DNA from: Streptomyces sp. NBC_01116
GTDB taxonomy: Bacteria > Actinomycetota > Actinomycetes > Streptomycetales > Streptomycetaceae
DNA: 64,000 bases
Direction: 5' to 3'
Assembly: GCF_041435495.1 (NCBI RefSeq)
Contig: NZ_CP108644.1
Location: 6,991,501-7,055,500, forward strand
Position numbers and translations under genes: made by a program. The notes below the pieces were generated by a model that was given only the letters and a program-made list of their open reading frames with translations, had not been told where the DNA came from and searched no databases. How positions within the stretch are numbered: the first letter of the stretch is position 1; each line of letters opens with the position of its first letter. This document shows, in pieces, positions 16,799 to 25,049 of the stretch.

Positions 16799-19700
16799 GT
16801 GTCTCCGACTGACGGAGCTGATACGGGGACGTCCTCCCTGGACAGGGCCGCGCTCGTCACGGGTGTGCGCAAACAGGTTCGAGCACTGGAGGCGGACCTC
16901 CGCGAGCGCAGCGACGACATCGACCGCTACCGCGACCGCCTACGAAGCACGTACGAAGAGGTGTGGGCAGCCGGTGGTACGACTGCCACGTACGGTGCTT
17001 GGCGGGACGAGCGCCTCACGCAGACCGCGGTGGCATGGGTGCTGGGCACGGTTTTCGTGCGCTTCTGCGAGGACAACGGACTCATCGACCGGGTCTTCAT
17101 CGCAGGGCCGGGGTTGCGTTCGGCGGAGGCCGAGGAACGGCAGTACGCCCGTTGGGTCGAGGATCACGGGACCAATGACCAGGACTGGCTGGTGGAGGCG
17201 TTCACGCACCTGGCGCGGTCCCACGTAGCGCTCGCGCGCATCTTCGACAGGGCGCGCAATCCGTTGTGGGAGCTGTCACCGTCTCCCCGAGCCGCCGCCG
17301 AATTGATTGAGTTCTGGAGGCGGCGAGGCGAAGACGGGTCTCTTCTCGTCGACTTCACTCACCCCGGACTCGACACCGACTTCCTCGGTGACCTGTACCA
17401 GGACATCAGCGAGCCGTCGCGAAAGGCCTACGCGCTGGTCCGAACTCCGGATTTCATCGTGGACTTCGTCCTGGATCTCACCGCCGATCCGGCCATCGCG
17501 GAATTCGGGCCCCACGGTTTCCGTGGGATCGACCCGGCCTGTGGATCGGGGACGTTTCCCCTGGGCCTGTTCGAGCGCCTTCTGGCCGCCTGGCGGGCGG
17601 CGGAGCCCGGAACCCAGGATCACGAGCTGATCCGGCGGAGCCTGGACTCCGTCCACGGCTGTGACGTCAACCCGTTCGCCGTGAGCATCACGCGGTTCCG
17701 GCTGCTGATGGCCGCCGCGAGGGCCAGCGGCCGTAGGCCGCTGAGCGAGCTGCCGGAACATGTGATCTACGTGGCGGTGGGCGACGCCCTGCTCGCCGGG
17801 CGTGGTGCGCCCGGCGGATCGTCGCTGGTGCTTCCTGAGGAGGGGGAGGGCGGCGACGGAACGATGGAGGACATCGACGAGTTCTCCGCGTCGTGTGATC
17901 TCCTGGGCCGGAATTCCTACAACGCCGTGATTTCAGAGCCTCCCTCCGCTTCCGTGCGCGACAAGGTGAAAAACGCGGCATACCGGGCGGCCTATGACGT
18001 GGCCTCCGGAATGTTCCCGCTCCACGTCCTCTTCGCGGAGCGCATGTTCCAGCTGGCAGTGCGGAAAACCAGCAGGACTTCCGGCGGTTACGTCGGTCAG
18101 TACACCTCCAGTTCCTTCACGAGGCGTAACTTCGGCGCGAAGCTGATCGATGAGTTCTTTCCGCGCGTTGCGCTGACACATGTCATCGACACCTCCGGCG
18201 TCTACGCACCGGGCCATGGGACCCCGACTCTGATCCTGGTCGGCCGGAACGACCCGACCATGCGTGATTCCCCTGTTCGGTCGGTCCTTGGTGTGCGGGG
18301 TGAGCCGAAGCAGCCCACGGATCCGGCCGAGGGGATCGTGTGGAAGTCGATCCTCGACCAGATCGACCGTCCTGGCAGCACTTCGGAATGGGTGAGCGTG
18401 CAGGACGAACCCAGGCAGCGTTTCTCCCGCTTCCCGTGGACGCTGACGGGTGGCGGGGCCGGGGACCTCGTGGACGTGCTCTCGCGGTTTCCGCGACGAT
18501 TGGCCGACGTCCTCTCCGGCTCGGTCGGAGTTGCCGCAGATCCTGGGCAGCGGGAAGTGTTCGCTCTCGGCCGGCCGTGGTTCGCCCGGCATCCGGACTC
18601 GGCCGGGCTCGGCCTGGGCATGGTCACGAGTGAGACCGTACGGGACTGGCGTGCGGAATCGTCGACGGAAGTGCTGGCCCCCTATGACGGGGACGGCTCA
18701 CCGCTCCACCTGGACCTCGGAACCTCATGGGCACGCCACCTCTGGACGATGCGGCAGTTTCTCCGGTCGGCTCCCCGGGCACGAGAATCGGCCGGAGCAG
18801 GGCGTGAGGCGTGGTGGACCTGGAGGTACTGGTCTCCCGGTGCCCATCGGGGGCCGGCGATCACGTTCGCGTCTGTGGCCACGCACAATCGCTTCGCCCT
18901 GGAACACGGTGAAAGGGTGTTCAGCCGGACCGCGCCCATGGTGCGACTGTCGCCTGCCGCGGATGAGGGCGAGTACATCGCGCTGCTGGGGGTGCTCAAC
19001 TCGTCCACGGTTTGCTTCTGGCTCAAGCAGACCGGCGCCGCGACCGCGTTCGACGGACCGGGCATCTCCTCGCCCGGTGAGGAATGGGCACGCGCCTACC
19101 GTTTCAACACGGGTCCTCTGACACAGCTTCCGTTGCCGGCCGACGCTCCGATCGCCCGCGCGCGGGAACTGCATGCCTTGGCCCGGCTGCTTGATGTCCA
19201 TGAGCCGAGCACCGTCTGCGCGCAGGAACATCCGCCCTCCCGAAGCGCCTTGGACGCGGCCTGGGCCGCACAACAAGAGACGCGTCGTCGGATGGTCGCC
19301 CTTCAGGAGGAACTGGACTGGGAGGTCTACGGCTCCTACGGACTGCTGTCCGACGATGAGCGGGCTCGCCTGACCACCCCCGCTGATGTTCCACCGCCTC
19401 CGCTGCGGCCGGGTGAGCGTGCCTTCGAAATCGTGCTGGCCCGCGGAATCGACGTCGGCGAGGATTCGGACTCGTGGTTCGTGAGGCACGCGGCAACACC
19501 GATCACCGAGATCCCGAAGCACTGGCCAGCTGCCTACAAGAAGGTCGTGCGGGCCAGAATTGAGGCCATCGAGTCCCGTCACCCGATCGCCGTCGTCGAG
19601 CGCCCGGAGTACAAGCGGCGGTGGCTGTCGGAGCCATGGGGACGGCGGGAGACTCAAGCGTTGCGTACCTGGCTGCTCGACCGCTGTGAGGACGAACGCC

Positions 19701-20431
19701 TCTGGTTCGAGCACAGGAACGGGGGCAGGCACCCGCGTCCCCGAACCATCGACCAGCTCGCAGGGGATCTCAGTGCCGATGCCGCGGTGTGTTCCGTGGC
19801 CGAGCTGTACGCGATCCGCATCCTGGGAAGGTGGGACGCGACATTCCGTGACGTGCTGGCGGCGATCCTGGCCGACGAGCATGCGCCCTACGTGTCGGCG
19901 CTGAGGTACAAGGAGTCGGGGCTGCGGAAACGCGCCCAGTGGGAGCAGGTGTGGCAGCTCCAGCGCAGCGAGGACACAACGGGAGAGGCGCTGGGTATCC
20001 CCGTGCCGCCGAAGTTCAGCGCCGCCGACTTCAGGCATGCCTCCTACTGGTCGCTTCGAGGCAGCCTGGACATCCCCCGGGAACGCTTCGTCTCCTATCC
20101 CGGCGCGATTGCCGAGGGGGACGGTCTGCTGATCGGCTGGTCTGGCTGGAGTGATACGGACCGCGTTCGTGTGTTGCTGGATCTGGTCGGCATGCTCCAG
20201 GAGCAGGCTCACCCGCGTGTCCACGAGATCGCTCCCTTGCTTGCGGGCATCCAAGAACTGATCCCTTGGGTTCGCCAATGGGAGGCTTCGACCGAGTCAG
20301 AGCCGGACGTCGACCGTGCCGAGACATACCAGCGTGAGCTCGACGACCTGCGTACCGCATATGGGCTCAGCGCCCACGACTTGGCCTCTTGGCGGCCGCG
20401 GAAGGCCGCCTCAAGGGAAATTGAGCGATAG
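16799..20431 (+). CDS. BREX-2 PglX-like protein with degenerate catalytic motif
   Basis: 1210 aa from GTG 16799, chosen for the GGAGGAGAGG in front and because the family starts near this point (length about 1200). The N-terminus (VRKQVRALEADLRERSDD, then QTAVAWVLGTVFVRFCEDNGL at 75-95) and FTHPGLDTDFLGDLYQDISE (186-205) are hallmarks of BREX-2 PglX, the adenine methyltransferase of the Pgl phage-growth-limitation system. The SAM motif is intact (DPACGSGTF, 245-253), as is HGCDVNPFAVSI. Where family members have NPPY, this protein reads SEPPS (379-383): catalytic N is E and Y is S, while the following VRDKVKNAAYR is conserved. Methylation is therefore unlikely. No PglW, PglY or PglZ is present; the only neighbours are the divergent ATPase/TOPRIM pair. 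Confidence 0.8.
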   Translation: MSPTDGADTGTSSLDRAALVTGVRKQVRALEADLRERSDDIDRYRDRLRSTYEEVWAAGGTTATYGAWRDERLTQTAVAWVLGTVFVRFCEDNGLIDRVFIAGPGLRSAEAEERQYARWVEDHGTNDQDWLVEAFTHLARSHVALARIFDRARNPLWELSPSPRAAAELIEFWRRRGEDGSLLVDFTHPGLDTDFLGDLYQDISEPSRKAYALVRTPDFIVDFVLDLTADPAIAEFGPHGFRGIDPACGSGTFPLGLFERLLAAWRAAEPGTQDHELIRRSLDSVHGCDVNPFAVSITRFRLLMAAARASGRRPLSELPEHVIYVAVGDALLAGRGAPGGSSLVLPEEGEGGDGTMEDIDEFSASCDLLGRNSYNAVISEPPSASVRDKVKNAAYRAAYDVASGMFPLHVLFAERMFQLAVRKTSRTSGGYVGQYTSSSFTRRNFGAKLIDEFFPRVALTHVIDTSGVYAPGHGTPTLILVGRNDPTMRDSPVRSVLGVRGEPKQPTDPAEGIVWKSILDQIDRPGSTSEWVSVQDEPRQRFSRFPWTLTGGGAGDLVDVLSRFPRRLADVLSGSVGVAADPGQREVFALGRPWFARHPDSAGLGLGMVTSETVRDWRAESSTEVLAPYDGDGSPLHLDLGTSWARHLWTMRQFLRSAPRARESAGAGREAWWTWRYWSPGAHRGPAITFASVATHNRFALEHGERVFSRTAPMVRLSPAADEGEYIALLGVLNSSTVCFWLKQTGAATAFDGPGISSPGEEWARAYRFNTGPLTQLPLPADAPIARARELHALARLLDVHEPSTVCAQEHPPSRSALDAAWAAQQETRRRMVALQEELDWEVYGSYGLLSDDERARLTTPADVPPPPLRPGERAFEIVLARGIDVGEDSDSWFVRHAATPITEIPKHWPAAYKKVVRARIEAIESRHPIAVVERPEYKRRWLSEPWGRRETQALRTWLLDRCEDERLWFEHRNGGRHPRPRTIDQLAGDLSADAAVCSVAELYAIRILGRWDATFRDVLAAILADEHAPYVSALRYKESGLRKRAQWEQVWQLQRSEDTTGEALGIPVPPKFSAADFRHASYWSLRGSLDIPRERFVSYPGAIAEGDGLLIGWSGWSDTDRVRVLLDLVGMLQEQAHPRVHEIAPLLAGIQELIPWVRQWEASTESEPDVDRAETYQRELDDLRTAYGLSAHDLASWRPRKAASREIER

Positions 20432-20573
20432 CGCGCGACTGCTCTCACACAGAACTCGCGGCCTGCGGTCGACGAGCTCTGGGTCCCGCGTCACACGAAC
20501 AGGGACAGCCTGTAGGAGCACCCTCGAAGGTCGGCGACGAGTCCCGGACCGCTCCGGCGCGGGGGCGCCTCCT

Positions 20574-20595
20574 TACGTAGCCATCGAGGTAGCCA
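20574..20595. repeat. Right-end copy of the 22-nt element B terminal motif
   Basis: TACGTAGCCA-(4 nt)-GGTAGCCA, matching 12876-12897 at 18 of 22 positions and in the same orientation. It lies 52 bp left of att copy 2, whereas its partner lies 100 bp right of copy 1, so both are inside element B and would flank the core in its circular form. Confidence 0.5.
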
Positions 20596-20647
20596 CGGAA
20601 GCGCCCTCTCTAAACGTTTGTGCAGGTCATAGCGTTGCGGTGATCTC

Positions 20648-20678
20648 CCCGGCGTACAGCCCGACTCGTCTGCCGCCA
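20648..20678 (+). other. att site copy 2: rnpB 3'-end core
   Basis: Exact 31-bp copy of 12745-12775, in the same orientation and 7903 bp away. The bases upstream (GCGGTGATCT) do not match RNase P RNA, so only the recombination core is present. TGCAGGTCA lies 19 bp to the left. The rest of the gap 20432-20877 holds no gene, only repeats. Confidence 0.75.
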
Positions 20679-20694
20679 CCTGCGGCTTTGTCTT

Positions 20695-20816
20695 GGAAAG
20701 GGCCTCTGACCTGCATCGGAAGCCCTTTCCGGTCTTTCACGAGCTTGCCGCGTTAGGCGGCCAAAACTCCCTCGGAAGTCCCTCAGACAGAGCTGAAAGT
20801 CCCTGAAAAGTCCCAG
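20695..20816. repeat. Hairpin and arm-like repeats right of att copy 2
   Basis: A 9-bp inverted repeat (GGAAAGGGC / GCCCTTTCC, 20695-20730) encloses TGACCTGCA, the complement of the putative arm motif. Then come three AAGTCCC repeats (20776, 20797, 20808); the last two sit in a CTGAAAGTCCCTGAAAAG context almost identical to the sequence just after the integrase stop at 12651. This suggests that a third element end, not native chromosome, adjoins copy 2. Confidence 0.45.
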
Positions 20817-20877
20817 GAGCGGAGAGGCGGGGGACGCCTCTGAGCTGGTACGTCTGCGAAGGGTGCCGGGGATGCGA

Positions 20878-21579
20878 TCAGTTCAGAGCCAATTGATCGA
20901 TGGTGCGCCAGCGATAGGCGCGGTCTTCGCGACGTAGTTCGACCAGTTCCAGGTGATCGACCGGGACGCCGACGCTGTCCATGTCGCGGAGCGGGCGGAT
21001 CGCTTCCCGGACAACGCAGGCATCCGTGGGGCGGTTGCAGTACGCGATGCCGATGTGCGGCCGCAGCACCGCGGTCGGCTTCCGCAAAGGCAGCTGGCAT
21101 TGCGCGGTGGTGGCGGACAGCTTGGAGTGGAGGTCGAGCACGGGAGTCCACGGGGCGATGCTGTAGCGGACCGCGCCGCGGGATGCGGTCATCGGTATGG
21201 CCTGGAGCCGGAACCTGCCTGTAGGTATCGCGGCTGTCGTGGCGAGCAGTGTGTCCAACTGTTCCAGCGAGACGTCGTCGGTGGTGCCGATCCGGCCGAG
21301 GGTCAGGTGCAGCCCGTCCGCGTCGATGGAGTCGAAGTTCAGGTTTCGGATCTTGTCTTGGCAATGTCGAGCGTGCTCGGCGAGCGCCGAGTCGGCGGGG
21401 AAGCTGAGCATCCAGTAGTAGGCCCGCGTCGATGGAGTCCACCCAGCCCGGTCCCAGTGGTTACTCATCTCCTGCACCCGGTCGAAGGCCGCCCAGTCGT
21501 GTGCCGTGATGACCTCGGGGTCATCGACGCTCGGCGGCGGGGCGGTGGGAAACGCGCTGGGATCCTCAGTCAGCAGCAC
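20878..21579 (-). CDS. 2H phosphoesterase (2'-5' RNA ligase/LigT-like)
   Basis: A 233-aa protein from GTG 21579. The two histidine motifs of the 2H superfamily are at 91-93 (HLTLGRI, classic HxT) and 175-177 (HIGIAYC, HxG instead of the usual HxT/S). The family acts on 2',3'-cyclic or 2'-5' linked phosphodiesters in RNA or nucleotides. The glycine in the second motif may weaken activity. The start overlaps the end of the upstream regulator remnant by 14 bp, so the two were translationally coupled; pairs of an HTH-TPR regulator and such an enzyme are frequent in Streptomyces. Confidence 0.75.
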   Translation of the reverse strand: MLLTEDPSAFPTAPPPSVDDPEVITAHDWAAFDRVQEMSNHWDRAGWTPSTRAYYWMLSFPADSALAEHARHCQDKIRNLNFDSIDADGLHLTLGRIGTTDDVSLEQLDTLLATTAAIPTGRFRLQAIPMTASRGAVRYSIAPWTPVLDLHSKLSATTAQCQLPLRKPTAVLRPHIGIAYCNRPTDACVVREAIRPLRDMDSVGVPVDHLELVELRREDRAYRWRTIDQLALN

Positions 21580-22260
21580 TCGGTGCCCTTCTCGTACGGC
21601 TATCGCTCAAGCGTGCCATCTTGGCAAAACTGGTCACCGCACGGGTTAACGGGGTGGTGTGCCAAGTGCGTAGCGCCTCGGCGTAATCCCTGACGACAGG
21701 TAGCTGGTGCCACGATGCTGCACGGGCGTGGAGTTCACCGGCTCGCTGGATGACCGATCGGATCGGCGGGCCACCCCCGGCTTCGAGAACCTGCCTGCCG
21801 AGCACCATGGCCTGCTCCACATCCGGCTGAGGCCTTGCGAGCAGAGCAGTGGCCACGTCCAGGCGGACCAAGGCCCGGCTCCAGTCGGAGTCGGACTGCT
21901 GCTCCAGTCGGAGTCGGACTGCTCTATTAGTTCGTCGACCTGCTCCGCGTACTCGATGACGTCCCGTGTGTTGCCGAGGGCGACATGGGCGGTAGCGGCG
22001 TTCGCCAGTGTGCGGGCGATGCTGTACGGGGCGAAAGAGATGCACGGTGTCAGCCCGCCCGGGAGCCGGTGGTAGCTCGTCTCGACGCGCTCCCGGGCAG
22101 GGTCGTCGCGGACGCTGTCGGCGGGCGCCTCGGTCAGCAGGTCGCCGACCCGGACGTGGGGGTCAGCCGGATGATCGAAGGAGCGCCGGTGCGCGTGGAG
22201 GTCCGGGCTGGAACTGGCCGTAGCGGTGTAGTGCGCTTGATGCGCGTGCGCGGCGAGGAC
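21566..22260 (-). pseudogene. HTH/TPR transcriptional regulator, broken by a 23-bp duplication
   Basis: Joined across the lesion, this strand reads FAPYSIARTLANAATAHVALG, NTRDVIEYAEQVDELIEQSDS, DWSRALVRLDVATALLARPQP and on to YAEALRTWHT, the C-terminal TPR-like region of the long XRE-family regulators abundant in Streptomyces. The frame is lost at 21878-21923, where a 23-bp unit is duplicated in tandem (+23 shifts the phase); deleting one unit restores it. The N-terminal HTH is absent: the frame opens after a TGA near 22354 with no plausible start, so the gene is also 5'-truncated. Confidence 0.75.
21878..21923. repeat. Perfect tandem duplication of 23 bp
   Basis: Two identical adjacent 23-bp units (21878-21900 and 21901-21923), each GCTCCAGTCGG followed by AGTCGGACTGCT. 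The unit itself contains AGTCGGAGTCGG, a short internal repeat that could have promoted slippage. It sits inside the regulator remnant and causes its frameshift. Confidence 0.95.
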
Positions 22261-22481
22261 TGAACTCTGAATCTCAGGAACGCCAGTGGCACCGTCGGTG
22301 CGGACATTGCGAGGCCCCTTTGGCGAGCACTCTCCGTGAAGGCTGACGGATATTCAGATATCTCTGATGCATCGTCACCAATTTAAGATCATCTTGCACG
22401 TGCGTTGCACAAGGTGATGAAAAACAGCGATGATCAATGAAGGGTCCCGCAAGTGCGTAACAGCAGGTGAGCAGGCATTTA

Positions 22482-22521
22482 GGAGTGTCGCGCCCCTCAT
22501 CTCCTAGGGGCACGACACTCC
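22482..22521 (-). terminator. Terminator of the HTH-MurA gene
   Basis: Stem GGAGTGTCG/CGACACTCC extended, after one mismatch, by GCCCC/GGGGC with a 10-nt loop, ending 6 bp from the MurA-like stop codon. It marks the probable border between accessory DNA and conserved chromosome. Confidence 0.8.
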
Positions 22522-22526
22522 GCCAA

Positions 22527-24056
22527 TCAGATGTCCCGGAAGATCTCGATCTGCGCGCCCACCGAGTTGAGCCGCTCGGCCAGCTCCTCGTAACCCCGGT
22601 TGATCACATAGACGTTGCGGAGCACGGAGGTGCCTTCCGCGGCCATCATCGCCAGCAGCACCACCACCGCGGGCCGCAGGGCGGGCGGGCACATCATCTC
22701 GGCTGCGCGCCAGCGGGTCGGGCCCTCGACCAGGACCCGGTGGGGGTCGAGGAGTTGGAGGCGGCCGCCGAGGCGGTTGAGGTCGGTGAGGTAGATCGCG
22801 CGGTTGTCGTAGACCCAGTCGTGGATCAGGGTCTGGCCGTGCGCGGCGGCGGCGATCGCCGCGAAGAACGGGACGTTGTCGATGTTGAGGCCGGGGAACG
22901 GCATCGGGTGGATCTTGTCGATCGGCGCCTCCAGCTTGGAGGGCCGCACGGTCAGGTCCACCAGACGGGTGCGCGCGTTGTCGGCGGCGTACTCCGGGGT
23001 GCGGTCGCAGTCGACGCCCATCTCCTCCAGGACCGCGAGCTCGATCTCCAGGAACTCGATCGGCACCCGGCGGATGGTGAGTTCGGACTCGGTCACCACC
23101 GCGGCGGCCAGCAGGCTCATCGCCTCGACCGGGTCCTCGGAGGGGGAGTAGTCCACATCGACGTCGATCTGCGGGACCCCGTGCACGGTGAGCGTCGTCG
23201 TGCCGACGCCGTCGACCCGTACGCCCAGCGCCTCCAGGAAGAAGCACAGGTCCTGGACCATGTAGTTGGACGAGGCGTTGCGGATGACCGTCGTACCGTC
23301 GTGGCGGGCGGCGGCCAGCAGGGCGTTCTCGGTCACGGTGTCGCCGCGCTCGGTCAGCACGATGGGCCGGTCCGGGGAGACGGAGCGGTCGACCTGGGCG
23401 TGGTAGAGGCCCTCCGTGGCGGCGATCTCCAGGCCGAACCGGCGCAGCGCGATCATGTGCGGCTCGATCGTGCGGGTGCCGAGGTCGCAGCCGCCCGCGT
23501 ACGGCAGGGTGAACTGCTCCGTCCGGTGCAGCAGCGGACCCAGGAACATGATGATCGAGCGGGTCCGGCGTGCGGCGTCGGCGTCGATCGCCTCCAGGTC
23601 CAGCTGCGCGGGCGGCACGATCTCCAGGTCCACGCCGTCGTTGACCCAGCGGGTGCGCACCCCGATGGAGTTCAGCACCTCCAGGAGTCGGAACACCTCC
23701 TCGATCCTGGCCACCCGGCGCAGGACCGTGCGCCCCTTGTTCAGGAGCGAGGCGCACAGCAGCGCGACACAGGCGTTCTTGCTGGTCTTGACGTCGATGG
23801 CGCCGGAGAGCCGGCGGCCGCCGACGACCCGCAGATGCATGGGGCCGGCGTAACCGAGAGACACGATCTCGCTGTCGAGGGCTTCGCCGATGCGGGCGAT
23901 CATCTCAAGGCTGATGTTCTGGTTGCCGCGCTCGATGCGGTTGACGGCGCTCTGACTGGTGGCGAGCGCCTCGGCCAGCTGCGTCTGTGTCCAGCCACGA
24001 TGCTGACGGGCGTCACGGATGAGCTTGCCGATGCGTACGAGATAGTCGTCTGACAT
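22527..24056 (-). CDS. HTH domain fused to UDP-GlcNAc 1-carboxyvinyltransferase (MurA-like)
   Basis: 509 aa. Residues 1-60 are an XRE-type helix-turn-helix (LIRDARQHRGWTQTQLAEAL followed by ATSQSAVNRIERG). Residues 75-509 are an EPSP/MurA-type enolpyruvyl transferase: K93-N94 in KTSKNACVALL corresponds to the substrate-binding KN pair of MurA, and C190 in GGCDLGTRT to the catalytic, fosfomycin-sensitive cysteine. MurA makes the first committed peptidoglycan precursor in the cytoplasm. The gene corresponds to the second MurA-like gene of Streptomyces (SCO5998, from memory), whose HTH fusion suggests self-regulation or a role other than bulk cell-wall synthesis. It has a palindrome directly upstream and a strong terminator. 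Confidence 0.85.
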   Translation of the reverse strand: MSDDYLVRIGKLIRDARQHRGWTQTQLAEALATSQSAVNRIERGNQNISLEMIARIGEALDSEIVSLGYAGPMHLRVVGGRRLSGAIDVKTSKNACVALLCASLLNKGRTVLRRVARIEEVFRLLEVLNSIGVRTRWVNDGVDLEIVPPAQLDLEAIDADAARRTRSIIMFLGPLLHRTEQFTLPYAGGCDLGTRTIEPHMIALRRFGLEIAATEGLYHAQVDRSVSPDRPIVLTERGDTVTENALLAAARHDGTTVIRNASSNYMVQDLCFFLEALGVRVDGVGTTTLTVHGVPQIDVDVDYSPSEDPVEAMSLLAAAVVTESELTIRRVPIEFLEIELAVLEEMGVDCDRTPEYAADNARTRLVDLTVRPSKLEAPIDKIHPMPFPGLNIDNVPFFAAIAAAAHGQTLIHDWVYDNRAIYLTDLNRLGGRLQLLDPHRVLVEGPTRWRAAEMMCPPALRPAVVVLLAMMAAEGTSVLRNVYVINRGYEELAERLNSVGAQIEIFRDI

Positions 24057-24065
24057 GACGGCAGG

Positions 24066-24084
24066 TTATCTCAGATATGAGATG
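24066..24084. promoter_or_regulatory. Palindromic operator candidate ahead of HTH-MurA
   Basis: TTATCTC-AGATAT-GAGAT, 10 bp upstream of the ATG at 24056. The same TTATCTC-N6-GAGAT spacing occurs before aconitase at 26580-26598. Its location over the translation initiation region suggests autoregulation. Confidence 0.55.
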
Positions 24085-24220
24085 AGGCCGCTGTGGGGGT
24101 GTGCCGTTCGAGTGACGGGTGTGTACCGGCTCCGCGCACACCGCCTCTCCCCATCGTGGCCCGCGCCGGACCGAAGGGCGCGGTCCGCGCGTCCGTACGG
24201 GGGTGAGCCGCCACGCCGAC

Positions 24221-24256
24221 AGCGCCCCCTCGCACGCTTCGGTGTGAGGGGGCGCT
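24221..24256 (-). terminator. Terminator of the RidA-like gene
   Basis: 15-bp arms (AGCGCCCCCTCGCAC and its complement with one G-U pair) around a 6-nt loop, 18 bp downstream of the stop at 24275. Confidence 0.75.
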
Positions 24257-24274
24257 GTCGGGTTCGTACCGGCG

Positions 24275-24730
24275 TTACGCCGACGGAGGGCCGTCCGGGC
24301 CGTCGGGCGTCGGGGCGTCGAGGACGGCGGCCACGGCTTCGATCTCGACGAGCTGGTCCGCGTAGCCGAGCACGGTGACGCCCATCAGGGTGCTGGGCAC
24401 GTCGTGGTCGCCGAAGGAGTCCCGGACCACCTCCCAGGCGGCCACGAGATCCTCCTGCCGGGCCGACGCCACGAGGACCCGTGTGCTGATGACGTCCTCG
24501 ATCGAGGCGCCCGCGTCGGCGAGCGCCGTCCGCAGGTTCTCCACGGACTTCGCCGCCTGGCCCGCGTAGTCCCCGACGGCCACCGTGTCGCCGTGCTCGT
24601 CGAGCGGACACGAACCGGCGAGGAAGATCAGCCGGGACTCGGCGGGCGCGGTGGCCGCATAGGCGTACTCGGCCACGTCGGAGAGGGAGCGGGAACGGAT
24701 CAGTGAAACGGCGCTGGTGCGGGTCACCAT
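24275..24730 (-). CDS. RidA/YjgF/YER057c family protein
   Basis: 151 aa from ATG 24730 (CCAGGAGACAC upstream; a longer frame to 24841 has no initiation signals). LIFLAGSCPLDEHGDTVAVGDYAGQ and QAAKSVENLRTALADAGAS form the typical RidA alpha-beta sandwich with the conserved AKSVENL helix. RidA proteins hydrolyse reactive enamine/imine intermediates from amino-acid metabolism. The canonical arginine before the C-terminal VEIEAVA strand is not obvious here (GYADQLVEIEAVA has Q/L instead), so this may belong to a RidA subgroup without deaminase activity. Confidence 0.75.
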   Translation of the reverse strand: MVTRTSAVSLIRSRSLSDVAEYAYAATAPAESRLIFLAGSCPLDEHGDTVAVGDYAGQAAKSVENLRTALADAGASIEDVISTRVLVASARQEDLVAAWEVVRDSFGDHDVPSTLMGVTVLGYADQLVEIEAVAAVLDAPTPDGPDGPPSA

Positions 24731-25049
24731 GGGGGTGTCTCCTGGTGCTGGGATGCGGGCTGAGATGCGTGGTGGGCGTGCCGGTCCCGTCGTCGCGCCG
24801 GGCCGGTCGTACTGGGTGTGCTGGGTGTGCCGGACGGCCACGTGGGCCGGGCCGGTTGGGCGTAGTCGGGCCAGGTGTGCCGCGCTTTGTCGCGGTCGGC
24901 CCTGGAGTTCGTCATCCTTTCAGCGCACTTCACCCGCCGCTTCCCCTTTTTTCCGGCCGCGGTACGACTCGCTCGACTCCTGTTCCCGTACGCATCCTGC
25001 GACGCGAAATTCGGAGGCCGGTGAACGGGTGCGCCGCTAGGGTGGCCCG

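Noticed and set aside
16559..20431. Start of the PglX-like gene at 16559
   Set aside because: That frame would overlap the divergent ATPase start and its extra 80 residues look random; GTG 16799 has an excellent ribosome-binding site and family-like N-terminus.
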